64,000 nucleotides of DNA, from NCBI RefSeq assembly GCF_031951985.1, contig NZ_JAVLVU010000001.1, positions 1,364,001-1,428,000 on the forward strand, given 5' to 3'. Below the pieces are notes generated by a model, which searched no databases, was not told where the DNA came from, and saw only the letters and a program-made list of their open reading frames with translations. The DNA comes from Mucilaginibacter terrae (GTDB lineage Bacteria > Bacteroidota > Bacteroidia > Sphingobacteriales > Sphingobacteriaceae). Both the position numbers and the translations under genes were made by a program. The first letter of the stretch is position 1. The number at the start of each line of letters is the position of its first letter. Of the stretch, positions 28,355-36,417 are shown piece after piece.

Positions 28355-29404
28355 TTATTGAATTACAACTTCTCCCTCAAAGTTGCGCTTGGTAATTTGT
28401 GGCGAAAAGCAGGCCAGCATTTCTTCGGCCTTGTTTACCATATTTGTAGATCCTATGATTATGGCCGAACGCTGATGCAACTCTTTTACCTCAAGCTCTA
28501 AAATACGCTCATAGCCGTTGGTTGCCTTCCCTCCTGCCTGCTCAACTATAAATGCAATAGGGTTACACTCGTACACCAGGCGCAGTTTACCATTGGGTGC
28601 CTGGGCTGTAATTGGGTACATAAATATACCGCCTTTAATAAGCGTACGGTGAATATCGGCCACCATGGAGCCGGTATATCGAGAGGTGTACGGACGATGG
28701 GTTGCATCATCTTCCACCTGGCAGTATTTAATGTATTTTTTTATACCATCGGGAAAATGTGCATAGTAGCCCTCGTTTATTGAATAAATATTGCCATCCT
28801 TAGGCACGGTCATATCCGGGTGCGACAGGCAAAACTCACCAATTGAAGGATCGAGCGTGAAACCGTTTACGCCTTTACCGGTGGTATATACCAGCATGGT
28901 CGACGATCCGTATACCACATATCCGGCTGCAATTTGCTCTACTCCACGCTGTAAAACATCAACCATGGTAGCCTTTCCCTCGGTTGATTTACGGCGATAG
29001 ATAGAGAAGATAGTACCCACCCCTACGTTCACATCAATGTTAGATGAACCGTCCAGAGGGTCGATTGCCACAATGTATTTAGCGTTTTTTGATATTTCGG
29101 AGTCAATGTATATATATTCGTCATTTTCTTCAGATACCACGATGCAGCATTCGCCGCCACTTTGCAGGGCTGCTATAAACTGTTCGTTGGCGTAAACATC
29201 CAGTTTCTTCTGGCCTTCTCCCTGTATGTTGGTCGTTCCGGCTTCCCCTAAAATATCAACCAAACCGGCCTTGTTAATTTCGCGGTTAACTATTTTGGCC
29301 GCAATGGCTATGTCTCGCAGCAAGCGCGACAACTCTCCTTTGGCAAAAGGGAAGTCGGCCTGTTTTTCTATAATAAATTGTCCTAACGTTTTTGCTGCTT
29401 TCAT
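28355..29404 (-). CDS. fbp: Fructose-1,6-bisphosphatase, class I
   Basis: 349 residues, close to the family norm. It hydrolyses fructose 1,6-bisphosphate to fructose 6-phosphate in gluconeogenesis. The metal-binding motif [10 protein letters not shown] is present, as are V-S-E-E-N-D-E (metal Glu), the N-E-G-Y sugar-phosphate-binding segment, and R-Y-T-G-S-M-V-A-D in the active site. The gene starts 16 bases after the stop of the YfcE-like phosphoesterase gene on the same strand, so they are likely cotranscribed. A gluconeogenic enzyme fits an organism feeding on sugar acids and other plant carbohydrates. Confidence 0.96.
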   Translation of the reverse strand: MKAAKTLGQFIIEKQADFPFAKGELSRLLRDIAIAAKIVNREINKAGLVDILGEAGTTNIQGEGQKKLDVYANEQFIAALQSGGECCIVVSEENDEYIYIDSEISKNAKYIVAIDPLDGSSNIDVNVGVGTIFSIYRRKSTEGKATMVDVLQRGVEQIAAGYVVYGSSTMLVYTTGKGVNGFTLDPSIGEFCLSHPDMTVPKDGNIYSINEGYYAHFPDGIKKYIKYCQVEDDATHRPYTSRYTGSMVADIHRTLIKGGIFMYPITAQAPNGKLRLVYECNPIAFIVEQAGGKATNGYERILELEVKELHQRSAIIIGSTNMVNKAEEMLACFSPQITKRNFEGEVVIQ

Positions 29405-29420
29405 AGGCTTAGTGTATTAA

Positions 29421-29918
29421 TTACATATTATTTTTAAGTTCCACGACTTCCAAGTTATGAATATTTTTCGAGGAAACACAAAATTTCATCAATGTTTTAA
29501 CTTTATGCCAACCTTGTTTTCCGGCCGCCCCGGGGTTTAAATGCAAACAATTGATTTTTTTATCGAAAATAACTTTCAATATATGAGAGTGTCCGCTAAT
29601 AAATAATCCAGGAGGGTTAGTGTAAATAATACGCTTTACATCGGGGCTGTATTTATCAGGATATCCGCCAATATGCGTCATCCAAACATCAAGGTCTTCG
29701 CACATAAAACGCATATGTTCCGGGAACGTCTGGCGTATTTCTTTACCATCAATATTACCATAAACCCCCTTCAAGGGTTTAAACGCCGCCAACTGATCTA
29801 CAAGTTCTATGGTACCAAAATCGCCTGCGTGCCAAATTTCATCACAATCGGCAAAATGTTTAAATACGGCATCATCCAGATAGCCGTGAGTATCAGATAG
29901 TAAACCTATACGGGTCAT
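29421..29918 (-). CDS. YfcE-type calcineurin-like metallophosphoesterase
   Basis: 165 residues from the ATG at 29918. An earlier ATG at 29963 would add 15 residues before the core strand and is less likely. All metal-binding motifs of the YfcE/MJ0936 family are present: L-L-S-D-T-H-G (D-x-H), W-H-A-G-D-F-G (G-D), Y-G-N-I-D (G-N), and I-S-G-H-S-H-I-L (G-H-x-H). Family members are cytoplasmic phosphodiesterases of uncertain physiological substrate. It is the first gene of a two-gene unit with fbp. Confidence 0.92.
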   Translation of the reverse strand: MTRIGLLSDTHGYLDDAVFKHFADCDEIWHAGDFGTIELVDQLAAFKPLKGVYGNIDGKEIRQTFPEHMRFMCEDLDVWMTHIGGYPDKYSPDVKRIIYTNPPGLFISGHSHILKVIFDKKINCLHLNPGAAGKQGWHKVKTLMKFCVSSKNIHNLEVVELKNNM

Positions 29919-30000
29919 AAGCTTAATTGTAAGGTAGTTAAATAGTTTGAGGCGGCTTGTCATGTACTGGCATGGGGCGGTGCCCCACTCATCTCGGCCA

Positions 30001-30084
30001 CGTCATTGCGAGGAACGAAGCAATCTCTGAACTTTGCATTAACATCTTGCATCCGCAGAGGTTGCTTCGTTCCTCGCTATGACG
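30001..30084. repeat. Palindromic intergenic repeat (REP-like)
   Basis: A near-perfect inverted repeat. The left arm, 30001-30029, begins CGTCATTGCGAGGAACGAAG, and its mirror ends at 30083 with CTTCGTTCCTCGCTATGACG. Only about three positions differ over 29 bases. It lies between the trmN6-like gene and the phosphoesterase gene. It looks like a dispersed genomic repeat and could also stop transcription. Confidence 0.85.
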
Positions 30085-30146
30085 GGTTTTTGATTTAAAA
30101 AATCGTCAAAAAGTTTCCGCCGTTGGCTGTGTCATCACAGTAAGTC

Positions 30147-30857
30147 TTAAAATATCGTCAAAAAATCTTTAAGCAATTCACGATATTCATCTGTGTAAAC
30201 CTTAGGCTCGCTGTAAATACTGTAACGCTGGTATTTAATATTAGTTTGATGTCTGCCAAAAGCCAGTATCTCACGGTGCGCATCATAATGCGGGTATGAG
30301 TGAATGCTGACAACCTGCTGTAAGAACAATCCATACAGGTTGGCCAGTTGCTTTACCAGTTTAGCAGTAGCCAAAGGCAGGATAAGCCATAAAACACCAT
30401 TATTGCTTAAATGCTGTGCGCTGGTGCTAACCAATTCCTCAAAAAAGCTATCATCAGCGTGTTTTGCCAAGGTTTTATGCGCTCCCACAGATGGTAATGA
30501 TTGTATGTAGAATGGTGGATTGGAAACGATCATATCGAACCGCTTGTCAGCATTACCAGCAAAATATTGCTGAAACGATTGCCCGTAAACTTTAACTCTG
30601 TCTGCAAAATCCGAAGCAGCAAAGTTCATTTCGGCGGTTTTCGCGGCAGTAGCATCCATTTCTACCGCACTAATACGGGCTTGCTCAAAACGCTGTGCCA
30701 GCATTAATGCAATTACGCCTGTGCCCGTTCCTATGTCCAATATTTTTTCAGCATGGCTTGCATTTGCAATGGCGCCCAGCAGTACGCCGTCGGTATTCAC
30801 CTTCATGGCGCAACCGCTTTGATCGATGCTGAATTTTTTAAAATGGAATATGGACAT
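30147..30857 (-). CDS. trmN6: tRNA1(Val) (adenine(37)-N6)-methyltransferase, TrmN6/YfiC-like
   Basis: 236 residues from the ATG at 30857. The in-frame TTG at 30872 is unlikely because it lies inside a repeat element. The Rossmann SAM-binding motif I-L-D-I-G-T-G-T-G-V-I-A-L is at about 38-50. The N-P-P-F catalytic motif of N6-adenine and N5-glutamine methyltransferases is in M-I-V-S-N-P-P-F-Y. The N-terminus F-H-F-K-K-F and M-K-V-N-T-D-G-V-L-L-G match the YfiC family, which methylates A37 of tRNA-Val. Cytoplasmic. A related N-P-P-F methyltransferase function cannot be excluded. Confidence 0.9.
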   Translation of the reverse strand: MSIFHFKKFSIDQSGCAMKVNTDGVLLGAIANASHAEKILDIGTGTGVIALMLAQRFEQARISAVEMDATAAKTAEMNFAASDFADRVKVYGQSFQQYFAGNADKRFDMIVSNPPFYIQSLPSVGAHKTLAKHADDSFFEELVSTSAQHLSNNGVLWLILPLATAKLVKQLANLYGLFLQQVVSIHSYPHYDAHREILAFGRHQTNIKYQRYSIYSEPKVYTDEYRELLKDFLTIF

Positions 30858-30871
30858 GGGGCTTATATTCA

Positions 30872-30980
30872 ATTCCCCCCTCTTGAGAGGGGGCGCGTAT
30901 GACAGTGCGAGGGAAGGGGTGTGTAATTAGAGGATTTTTAAACTGGAAGGACACACCCCTGCCCCTCTCAAGAGGGGAAT
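30872..30980. repeat. MITE-like inverted repeat made of two hairpins
   Basis: Each end is itself a hairpin (CCCCCTC-TTGA-GAGGGGG on the left, CCCCTC-TCAA-GAGGGG on the right). The whole is an inverted repeat running from ATTCCCC at 30872 to GGGGAAT at 30980, with a second internal pair AGGGGTGTGT/ACACACCCCT. It sits 15 bases upstream of the trmN6-like start codon. A related element lies at 61340-61445. Confidence 0.85.
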
Positions 30981-31000
30981 CCTTCGCTCATGCCTATGGC

Positions 31001-31030
31001 CTCACTCACTCACTCACTCACTCACTCACT
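31001..31030. repeat. TCAC tetranucleotide microsatellite (about seven units)
   Basis: Thirty bases of CTCACTCACT-type repeat directly downstream of, and overlapping, the stop codon of the VOC gene. Read on the minus strand the stop TGA is part of the first unit (GAG TGA GTG), so changes in repeat number would not alter the protein. Confidence 0.95.
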
Positions 31031-31415
31031 CTTCGTATAACTCCAGCGGCAGGCCATCAGGGTCGGCAAAAAAGGTGAAGCGGCGGCCGGTGTATTCATC
31101 TATCCTTATATCTTCGGTGTCTATGCCGTAACTATTTAAATGCGATACCGATGCTTCTATATCCTCAACCGCAAAGGCCAGGTGGCGTAAACCTGCTGCC
31201 TCGGGGCGTGATGGCCTGGGAGCCGGGTTAGGGAACGAAAAAAGCTCGATCTGGTATTGCCCTGCAACAGCCAGATCGAGCTTGTATGATTGCCTTTCGG
31301 CACGGTAAATTTCCTGCACTAAGGTTAAGCCCAATATCTCTACATAAAACCGTTTACTTTGCTCATAATTAGTGCAAATAATGGCAATATGGTGTATGTG
31401 CTTTAATCCAAGCAT
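31026..31415 (-). CDS. VOC-family glyoxalase-like protein (YaeR type)
   Basis: 129 residues, a complete one-domain vicinal-oxygen-chelate protein. L-G-L-K-H-I-H-H-I-A-I-I-C, the central E-L-F-S-F-P-N-P-A-P-R-P-S-R-P-E-A and the C-terminal R-F-T-F-F-A-D-P-D-G-L-P-L-E-L-Y-E match the E. coli YaeR family closely. The likely metal ligands are His near residue 8, His in L-R-H-L-A-F and Glu in L-E-L-Y. The true substrate of YaeR proteins is not established, so a general dioxygenase/glyoxalase-fold label is safest. Its start overlaps the purL stop as TAATG, so it is translationally coupled to a purine gene. Confidence 0.9.
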   Translation of the reverse strand: MLGLKHIHHIAIICTNYEQSKRFYVEILGLTLVQEIYRAERQSYKLDLAVAGQYQIELFSFPNPAPRPSRPEAAGLRHLAFAVEDIEASVSHLNSYGIDTEDIRIDEYTGRRFTFFADPDGLPLELYEE

Positions 31416-33637
31416 TATTCGCCCAGTGCTACGTGCAATACGTTATCGTATACTAATTTAATATCGGTAATGTGGCCGTAAAGCTCTTCGTCAACATTTA
31501 ATGCGCCGTTGGTTACGGTACCCAGGAGGGTGTATTCCACTTCGCTGGTAGCCATTAGTTCGGTAAAGCGGTCTTGCTCTTCGGGAGAAACACTCACTAC
31601 CACCCTGCCCTGTGCCTCACCAAACAGGAAAGCATCCTTACGGAAATCGGTATCGGTAGCAATATCAAAACCTAAGCCCAGCGACATCGACGATTCTAAC
31701 AGCGCCACATACAAACCACCATCGGCCACATCATGTGCCGATTGGATAGCCTTGCTCAAGATCAGTTGCTTGATCACCTGCTGCATGTTATACTCTTCAT
31801 CTAAATCGAAATAAGGGGCTGGTGATGCCGATATTTTATGGTACGAGGCAAGGTATTGAGACGACGCAATATCGTTTTGCGATTGGCCAATAAGGTAAAC
31901 AAAGTCGCCCGGCTGTTTAAAGTCGGCCGTCATGATGTTATCCTTATCATCCAGCACGCCCAGCATACCAATAGTTGGCGTAGGGAACACCGGCCCTTCA
32001 TCGCTCGATTGGTTATAGAAACTCACGTTACCACCGGTTACCGGGGTTTCAAATTTGCGGCAGGCTTCGCCCATACCTTTAATGGCGCCCACAAACTGCC
32101 AGAAAACCTCGGGCACGTAAGGATTACCAAAGTTTAAGCAGTTGGTAATAGCCACCGGCTCACCACCCGAACACACAATGTTACGTGCAGCCTCGGCTAC
32201 GGCAATAGCACAACCTTTTTGCGGGTCGGCGTTTACGTAGCGTGAGTTACAATCAACCGTTAAGGCGATAGCCTTGTTAGTGCCTTTAACAGCTACCACA
32301 GCGGCATCGCTCGGGCGGTTGGTGGTCATGGTTGATGTACCTACCATGCTGTCATATTGGTCGGTTACCCAACGTTTTGAGGCAATATTTGGGTGAGCAA
32401 TTAAATGCTCAGCAACATCTACTAAATTTTCGGGAACAGGTACGCTGTTTATGTCGAACTTTTGATATTCGGCATAATAAGCAGGCTCACGATACTCGCG
32501 TTCGTAAACCGGGGCACCGCCGCCCAATACCAAATCGTCGGCAGGTACGTCGGCTACTTTTTCGCCGTTCATAAAGTACTCCAGGCGCTTGGTATCGGTA
32601 ACTTCACCTATCTGCACACAGTTCAGATCCCACTTATCAAACACGGCTTGTACAGCAGCCTCGCGGCCTTTTTGCACCACGATAAGCATACGCTCCTGCG
32701 ATTCTGATAACAGGATCTCGAACGGTTTCATATTTTCCTGGCGGGTTGGCACTTTATCCAGCCAAATTACCATACCATGCTCGCCCTTGGCCGACATTTC
32801 AGAATTTGAACAGATAATACCTGCCGCACCCATATCCTGCATACCTATTACGGCACCGGTTTTAATTACTTCTAACGAAGCCTCGAGTAATAATTTCTCC
32901 TGGAACGGATCGCCCACCTGCACGGCAGGTAAATCATTCACCGAATCTTCGGTTATATTTTTAGAGGCAAAAGCAGCCCCGTGTATACCGTCTTTACCGG
33001 TTGACGAACCCACGATGTAAACCGGGTTACCCACACCATATGATGTAGCCGAAACCATATCGCCAGCCATTAATATACCGGCCGACATGGCGTTTACCAA
33101 CGGGTTAACGTTATAGCATTCATCAAAAAACAGCTCGCCGCCTACGGTTGGAATACCGAAAGCGTTACCGTAATCGCCAATACCTTTCACCACACCTTTA
33201 ACCAACCATTTGGTACGGTCGAGGCTAAGATCGCCAAAACGAAGCGAATTTAACTGTGCTATTGGACGAGCACCCATGGTAAAAATATCGCGGTTAATAC
33301 CGCCCACACCCGTTGCCGCACCTTGATAAGGCTCCAAAGCCGAAGGGTGATTGTGCGACTCAATTTTGAAGGCACAGCCAATGCCATCGCCCAAATCTAC
33401 CACACCGGCATTTTCTTCACCTGCTTTGGCCAGCATGCGACTGCCATCACGTGGTAAAGTTTTAAGCCATTTAATGGAGTTTTTGTATGAGCAGTGCTCG
33501 CTCCACATTACCGAAAATATAGACAGTTCGGTAAAGTTGGGAACGCGGCCCAGTATTTCTTTTATACGCTCAAACTCTTCGGGTAAGAGGCCAAGATCTT
33601 TGGCCGTGTCAACAGTAGTAAGTTGGTCTTGCTCCAC
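31415..33637 (-). CDS. purL: Phosphoribosylformylglycinamidine synthase subunit PurL
   Basis: About 740 residues of the small-type PurL. With PurQ and PurS it converts FGAR to FGAM, using ATP and glutamine-derived ammonia, in purine synthesis. Hallmarks are M-W-S-E-H-C-S-Y-K (catalytic His), [22 protein letters not shown] and D-M-G-A-A-G. A GTG at 33637 (V-E-Q-D-Q-L) is chosen as start. The only upstream in-frame initiator is a TTG at 33667 that falls inside a -7-like promoter box. Its stop overlaps the VOC gene start (TAATG). Confidence 0.96.
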   Translation of the reverse strand: MEQDQLTTVDTAKDLGLLPEEFERIKEILGRVPNFTELSIFSVMWSEHCSYKNSIKWLKTLPRDGSRMLAKAGEENAGVVDLGDGIGCAFKIESHNHPSALEPYQGAATGVGGINRDIFTMGARPIAQLNSLRFGDLSLDRTKWLVKGVVKGIGDYGNAFGIPTVGGELFFDECYNVNPLVNAMSAGILMAGDMVSATSYGVGNPVYIVGSSTGKDGIHGAAFASKNITEDSVNDLPAVQVGDPFQEKLLLEASLEVIKTGAVIGMQDMGAAGIICSNSEMSAKGEHGMVIWLDKVPTRQENMKPFEILLSESQERMLIVVQKGREAAVQAVFDKWDLNCVQIGEVTDTKRLEYFMNGEKVADVPADDLVLGGGAPVYEREYREPAYYAEYQKFDINSVPVPENLVDVAEHLIAHPNIASKRWVTDQYDSMVGTSTMTTNRPSDAAVVAVKGTNKAIALTVDCNSRYVNADPQKGCAIAVAEAARNIVCSGGEPVAITNCLNFGNPYVPEVFWQFVGAIKGMGEACRKFETPVTGGNVSFYNQSSDEGPVFPTPTIGMLGVLDDKDNIMTADFKQPGDFVYLIGQSQNDIASSQYLASYHKISASPAPYFDLDEEYNMQQVIKQLILSKAIQSAHDVADGGLYVALLESSMSLGLGFDIATDTDFRKDAFLFGEAQGRVVVSVSPEEQDRFTELMATSEVEYTLLGTVTNGALNVDEELYGHITDIKLVYDNVLHVALGE

Positions 33638-33664
33638 TATATTGTGTTTTGATGGATGAAAACG

Positions 33665-33672
33665 CAAAATTA
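33665..33672 (-). promoter_or_regulatory. Likely -7 box of the purL promoter
   Basis: The minus strand reads TAATTTTG, matching the Bacteroidetes TAnnTTTG consensus, 28 bases upstream of the proposed GTG start. The -33 region is weak (GTTTC). It argues against translation starting at the TTG at 33667. Confidence 0.5.
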
Positions 33673-33847
33673 GAAAAATGAAGGGAAACGTGGCATTTAA
33701 ATTTCGATTTATACTTACAAAGCAGTTTCCATCCTGACGGACGTTAAGTAGGGATCAATAAAGCGGTTACACATGTTCAATTTAACAGGCATAAGCAGCC
33801 ATCACACATACTTATGCCATGTAGGAGAAAATAACCTAAATCAATGG

Positions 33848-34591
33848 TTACTTGTTTTTTGGCAATTCTGCCACAAATTTTGCCAGGCCATCAATAGAGC
33901 ATGGAGAAAAATACTTTTTATTTGTAGTGGGGTCAAGTGTTGCTCCGGAAACTATACCAACCACTAATCCTTGTTTATCAATTACCGGTGCGCCGCTCAA
34001 TCCTCCAAATTGTTCTGGCACAATAATGTCTTTTAACAAAAGGCGATTTCCTATCGATTTATAATATTCAAATTCATACACCCGTTGACTTCCCTCTTCC
34101 ATTTTTCGGGTCCAGCCAATTACATACATTTTTTCTCCCGGAGTTAACGGTGTTGTTCGCACCTCTAAAGGTTTTACGTTTGAATGATTTGTTTTTATGG
34201 AAAATAAGAGCCAGTCTTCCTGATAAATGGATGCATCATTGAGCTTCGCCGAGTGATCTTCATTTAACAGTTTATCAGTAACTACTAACTGTTCTTTTTT
34301 ATCTAAAGGATATAAGCTCCAGTTTTTAATTTGATTACTAAATATTAGTGTTTTCATTTCATCTGTTTTAATAAATTTTACCAGATGTTTGGCAGTTACA
34401 GCAAAGGTATCTGCGTTAAATTTAATCAAAAAGCCACAACTAAACCTCGGTTGATCGTATTTGGAATGAACAAAATCAATTTTGTTGGTGAGCGCAATAT
34501 CTGCGAATTTTTCTTTCGACGATCTGTTCTGGGCACATCCTGATGTTGACAGTAATAAAAGAATTAATAGGTATCTGTTTGTAAACTGCAT
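33848..34591 (-). CDS. Trypsin-like (PA clan) serine protease lipoprotein
   Basis: 247 residues with a lipoprotein signal (S-T-S-G-C-A-Q, Cys near residue 19). The chymotrypsin-fold triad can be placed: His in A-V-T-A-K-H-L-V, Asp in Y-Q-E-D-W-L-L-F-S-I, and Ser in G-G-L-S-G-A-P-V-I-D, the usual G-x-S-G-x-P. There is no PDZ domain, unlike DegP. It should be anchored in an outer or inner membrane leaflet and cut an unknown substrate. It stands alone, with gaps of about 200 bases on each side. Base composition looks more AT-rich than purL, hinting at a different origin. Confidence 0.8.
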   Translation of the reverse strand: MQFTNRYLLILLLLSTSGCAQNRSSKEKFADIALTNKIDFVHSKYDQPRFSCGFLIKFNADTFAVTAKHLVKFIKTDEMKTLIFSNQIKNWSLYPLDKKEQLVVTDKLLNEDHSAKLNDASIYQEDWLLFSIKTNHSNVKPLEVRTTPLTPGEKMYVIGWTRKMEEGSQRVYEFEYYKSIGNRLLLKDIIVPEQFGGLSGAPVIDKQGLVVGIVSGATLDPTTNKKYFSPCSIDGLAKFVAELPKNK

Positions 34592-34738
34592 GTGGTAAGA
34601 TTTGATAAATTAAATATATGCAATTTAACTAAGCTTTATCTTTTGCAAACATTTACTTCTATATCTGCAAGTTGCTAAAAATGAGCAAAGGCATTATGAA
34701 GGAATTTCAACCGTTAAAAGCTTAAATTTATACAAAGT

Positions 34739-34768
34739 AAAAAGCCGCTTCCCAATCAGGAAACGGCT
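34739..34768 (-). terminator. Terminator after the acidic-protein gene
   Basis: On the minus strand AGCCG-TTTCC pairs with GGGAA-CGGCT with one mismatch, and is followed by TTTTTA. It begins about 28 bases after the stop at 34797. Confidence 0.8.
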
Positions 34769-34796
34769 CAAATATTATTCACCCTTCAGGCAGGGG

Positions 34797-35381
34797 TTAT
34801 ATCCCTTCGGTACCCGGCTCATGCCCTATCATACGACCGGTTGTACGGCCTTGCGGGCGTGAACTAAAATCGGTTTTAGGATTACCCTCAGCCGGAAACT
34901 CGTGCGTGCGCGGTGGGGTAACATCAGTTTGCTCGCTGTACGAGGCGTCATTACCTTCTTGCGGCTGGCGCACTTCCTGCTCACTTGGATAGCCTAATTT
35001 TTCGTCGGCAGCTTCCTCGCGCTCAGGCAATTCATCTGGGTCATTGGCATCAAAAGATTGCTCGTTCACATCCTCAAACTCTTCATCTTCCTCCTCTAAC
35101 TCAGCCCTCAATGGCTCATCAAGATCTTCATCATCTTCGTCATCTAAAGCAGGTTCGTAGCCTGGCACCACGTCCTCGTCTAAATCCTCTTCTTCATCAT
35201 CCAGGCCTAAATCCTCGTCCTCTTCATCCAAATCCAGATCATCATCATAATCGTCTTCATCCGGGTCAGGCGTTTCGGCTCTTAACAGCCTGTCGCGATC
35301 CATTTCATCACGGTCAAACCTGCCGTGCTGGGTTGCTGTTTCCTGTTCCGTAGTCCAGGTATCTTGATCAAATGCTAACAT
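34797..35381 (-). CDS. Highly acidic low-complexity protein of unknown function
   Basis: 194 residues without signal peptide or membrane segment. Residues about 38-120 are dominated by Asp and Glu in runs, with few hydrophobic residues, so the centre is probably disordered and strongly negative. The tail is different: S-R-P-Q-G-R-T-T-G-R-M-I-G-H-E-P-G-T-E-G-I has a short basic G-R-T-T-G-R-M-I-G-H motif that could be a binding element. Codon use and its own terminator support a real gene. I recognise no family. Cation buffering, nucleic-acid mimicry or a stress role are only guesses. Confidence 0.7.
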   Translation of the reverse strand: MLAFDQDTWTTEQETATQHGRFDRDEMDRDRLLRAETPDPDEDDYDDDLDLDEEDEDLGLDDEEEDLDEDVVPGYEPALDDEDDEDLDEPLRAELEEEDEEFEDVNEQSFDANDPDELPEREEAADEKLGYPSEQEVRQPQEGNDASYSEQTDVTPPRTHEFPAEGNPKTDFSSRPQGRTTGRMIGHEPGTEGI

Positions 35382-35814
35382 AGGTTCTCTTGTTTATGGT
35401 GTTATGTAATAAACTTGCAAGTCCGATGCTTTGTTTTAATTAATAAGAAAAAGTAAATAAATATTGGTTTGTAGAAAGTTCAAAAATAGCATTACATCAA
35501 GTCACTGTCTTTTTTTTACATGATACACTTTGTTGGCCATATAAAACAGCAGCAAAACAGATAATAAATAAACAAAAGCATTACGATAATTCACTGCCGG
35601 CTACTCGGCACAATTTGAATTATTACCAATATCAGCCACATTATACCACCAATAAGGTACACGTGTAAGAGTATGAAACTTATATTTTGAAAGGTTTACA
35701 GCATTAATTGTTTAACCTGTGCTAAGCAATTAATGTTTTATTTTGAAGTTATAATATGGCGGGTTTCGGCAATTATGTATATTGCCTTTTTACACCCTAT
35801 TAATTATAAAAGCC
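35382..35814. other. Non-coding gap between divergent genes
   Basis: A 433-base AT-rich stretch between the acidic-protein gene (minus) and the TPR gene (plus). It should hold both promoters. No gene, hairpin terminator or clear TAnnTTTG box was recognised. Confidence 0.5.
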
Positions 35815-36297
35815 ATGCAAAACTGGGAAGATATTTATTTAGAGGCCGAAGAAGCCATACGTAACGCTAATTACTTGCAGGCTAAACAATTGTTGGAGAA
35901 CATCATATTAGATGAACCATCAACCGCACAGGCGCACAACTCGCTGGGATGGCTGTACCGTACCCAGTTTGATGATTATGCCCGTGCCGAAAATCATTAC
36001 AAGGCTGCCATTAAAAGCAACCCGCAATATCCGCATGCTTATATTAATTTGATTGTGTTGTACACCAACCTTGAGCAGTGGGATAAAGCCCGCGATATTG
36101 CCGCCACGGCCATATTACGTCCGCTGGTTGATAAGGCGCTGATTAGCTACCGCCTGGGTATACTCGAGGAGTACAATCAAAACTTTGAAGAAGCCATTAA
36201 CTATTACAAAAAGGCCATAAAATTGTGCCTCAACTTTGACTCGATTGAGGATTATAAGCGGGCCATTACTAATTGCGAGTATAAAGCGACTTTGTAA
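35815..36297 (+). CDS. Tetratricopeptide repeat (TPR) protein
   Basis: 160 residues from the ATG at 35815 (an upstream TTG would add an unlikely hydrophobic stretch). Three to four helical pairs with TPR spacing are visible: A-Q-A-H-N-S-L-G-W-L-Y-R, A-E-N-H-Y-K-A-A-I-K-S-N-P-Q-Y-P-H-A-Y-I-N-L, and S-Y-R-L-G-I-L-E-E-Y-N followed by A-I-N-Y-Y-K-K-A-I. TPRs mediate protein contacts. There is no signal peptide, so it is cytoplasmic. Partner unknown; it stands as a single gene converging on glgB across a long hairpin. Confidence 0.88.
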   Translation: MQNWEDIYLEAEEAIRNANYLQAKQLLENIILDEPSTAQAHNSLGWLYRTQFDDYARAENHYKAAIKSNPQYPHAYINLIVLYTNLEQWDKARDIAATAILRPLVDKALISYRLGILEEYNQNFEEAINYYKKAIKLCLNFDSIEDYKRAITNCEYKATL

Positions 36298-36302
36298 AGC
36301 CC

Positions 36303-36417
36303 CAGAGACAAGAAACAAGAGCCAGGAACCAAAACTTTACTAAAAGTTTCTTGATTCCTGGCTCTTTAATTTTATTCCTTTTTTTCTTGGCTTTTGGTTC
36401 TTAGCTCTTGTCTCTAT
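36303..36417. repeat. Nested inverted repeat between convergent genes, probable bidirectional terminator
   Basis: Inner arms AAGAGCCAGGAA-N-CAAAACTTT and AAAGTTT-N-TTCCTGGCTCTT enclose a 4-base loop near 36340-36344. Outer arms AGAGACAAGA and TCTTGTCTCT add a second imperfect layer. Its place between the TPR and glgB stops fits bidirectional termination, and its sequence has the look of a dispersed Bacteroidetes repeat. Confidence 0.75.

Noticed and set aside
31001..31030. CRISPR-like repetition
   Set aside because: It is a simple TCAC microsatellite without spacers. No CRISPR array was seen in the window.
33637..33667. TTG start for purL at 33667
   Set aside because: It lies inside the TAATTTTG promoter-like box, and the ten added residues do not belong to the PurL family core; GTG at 33637 is preferred.
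34985..35353. Plus-strand ORF of 122 codons opposite the acidic gene
   Set aside because: Its His, Pro and Leu richness is the antisense of the GAT/GAG repeats; the minus-strand gene has its own terminator.
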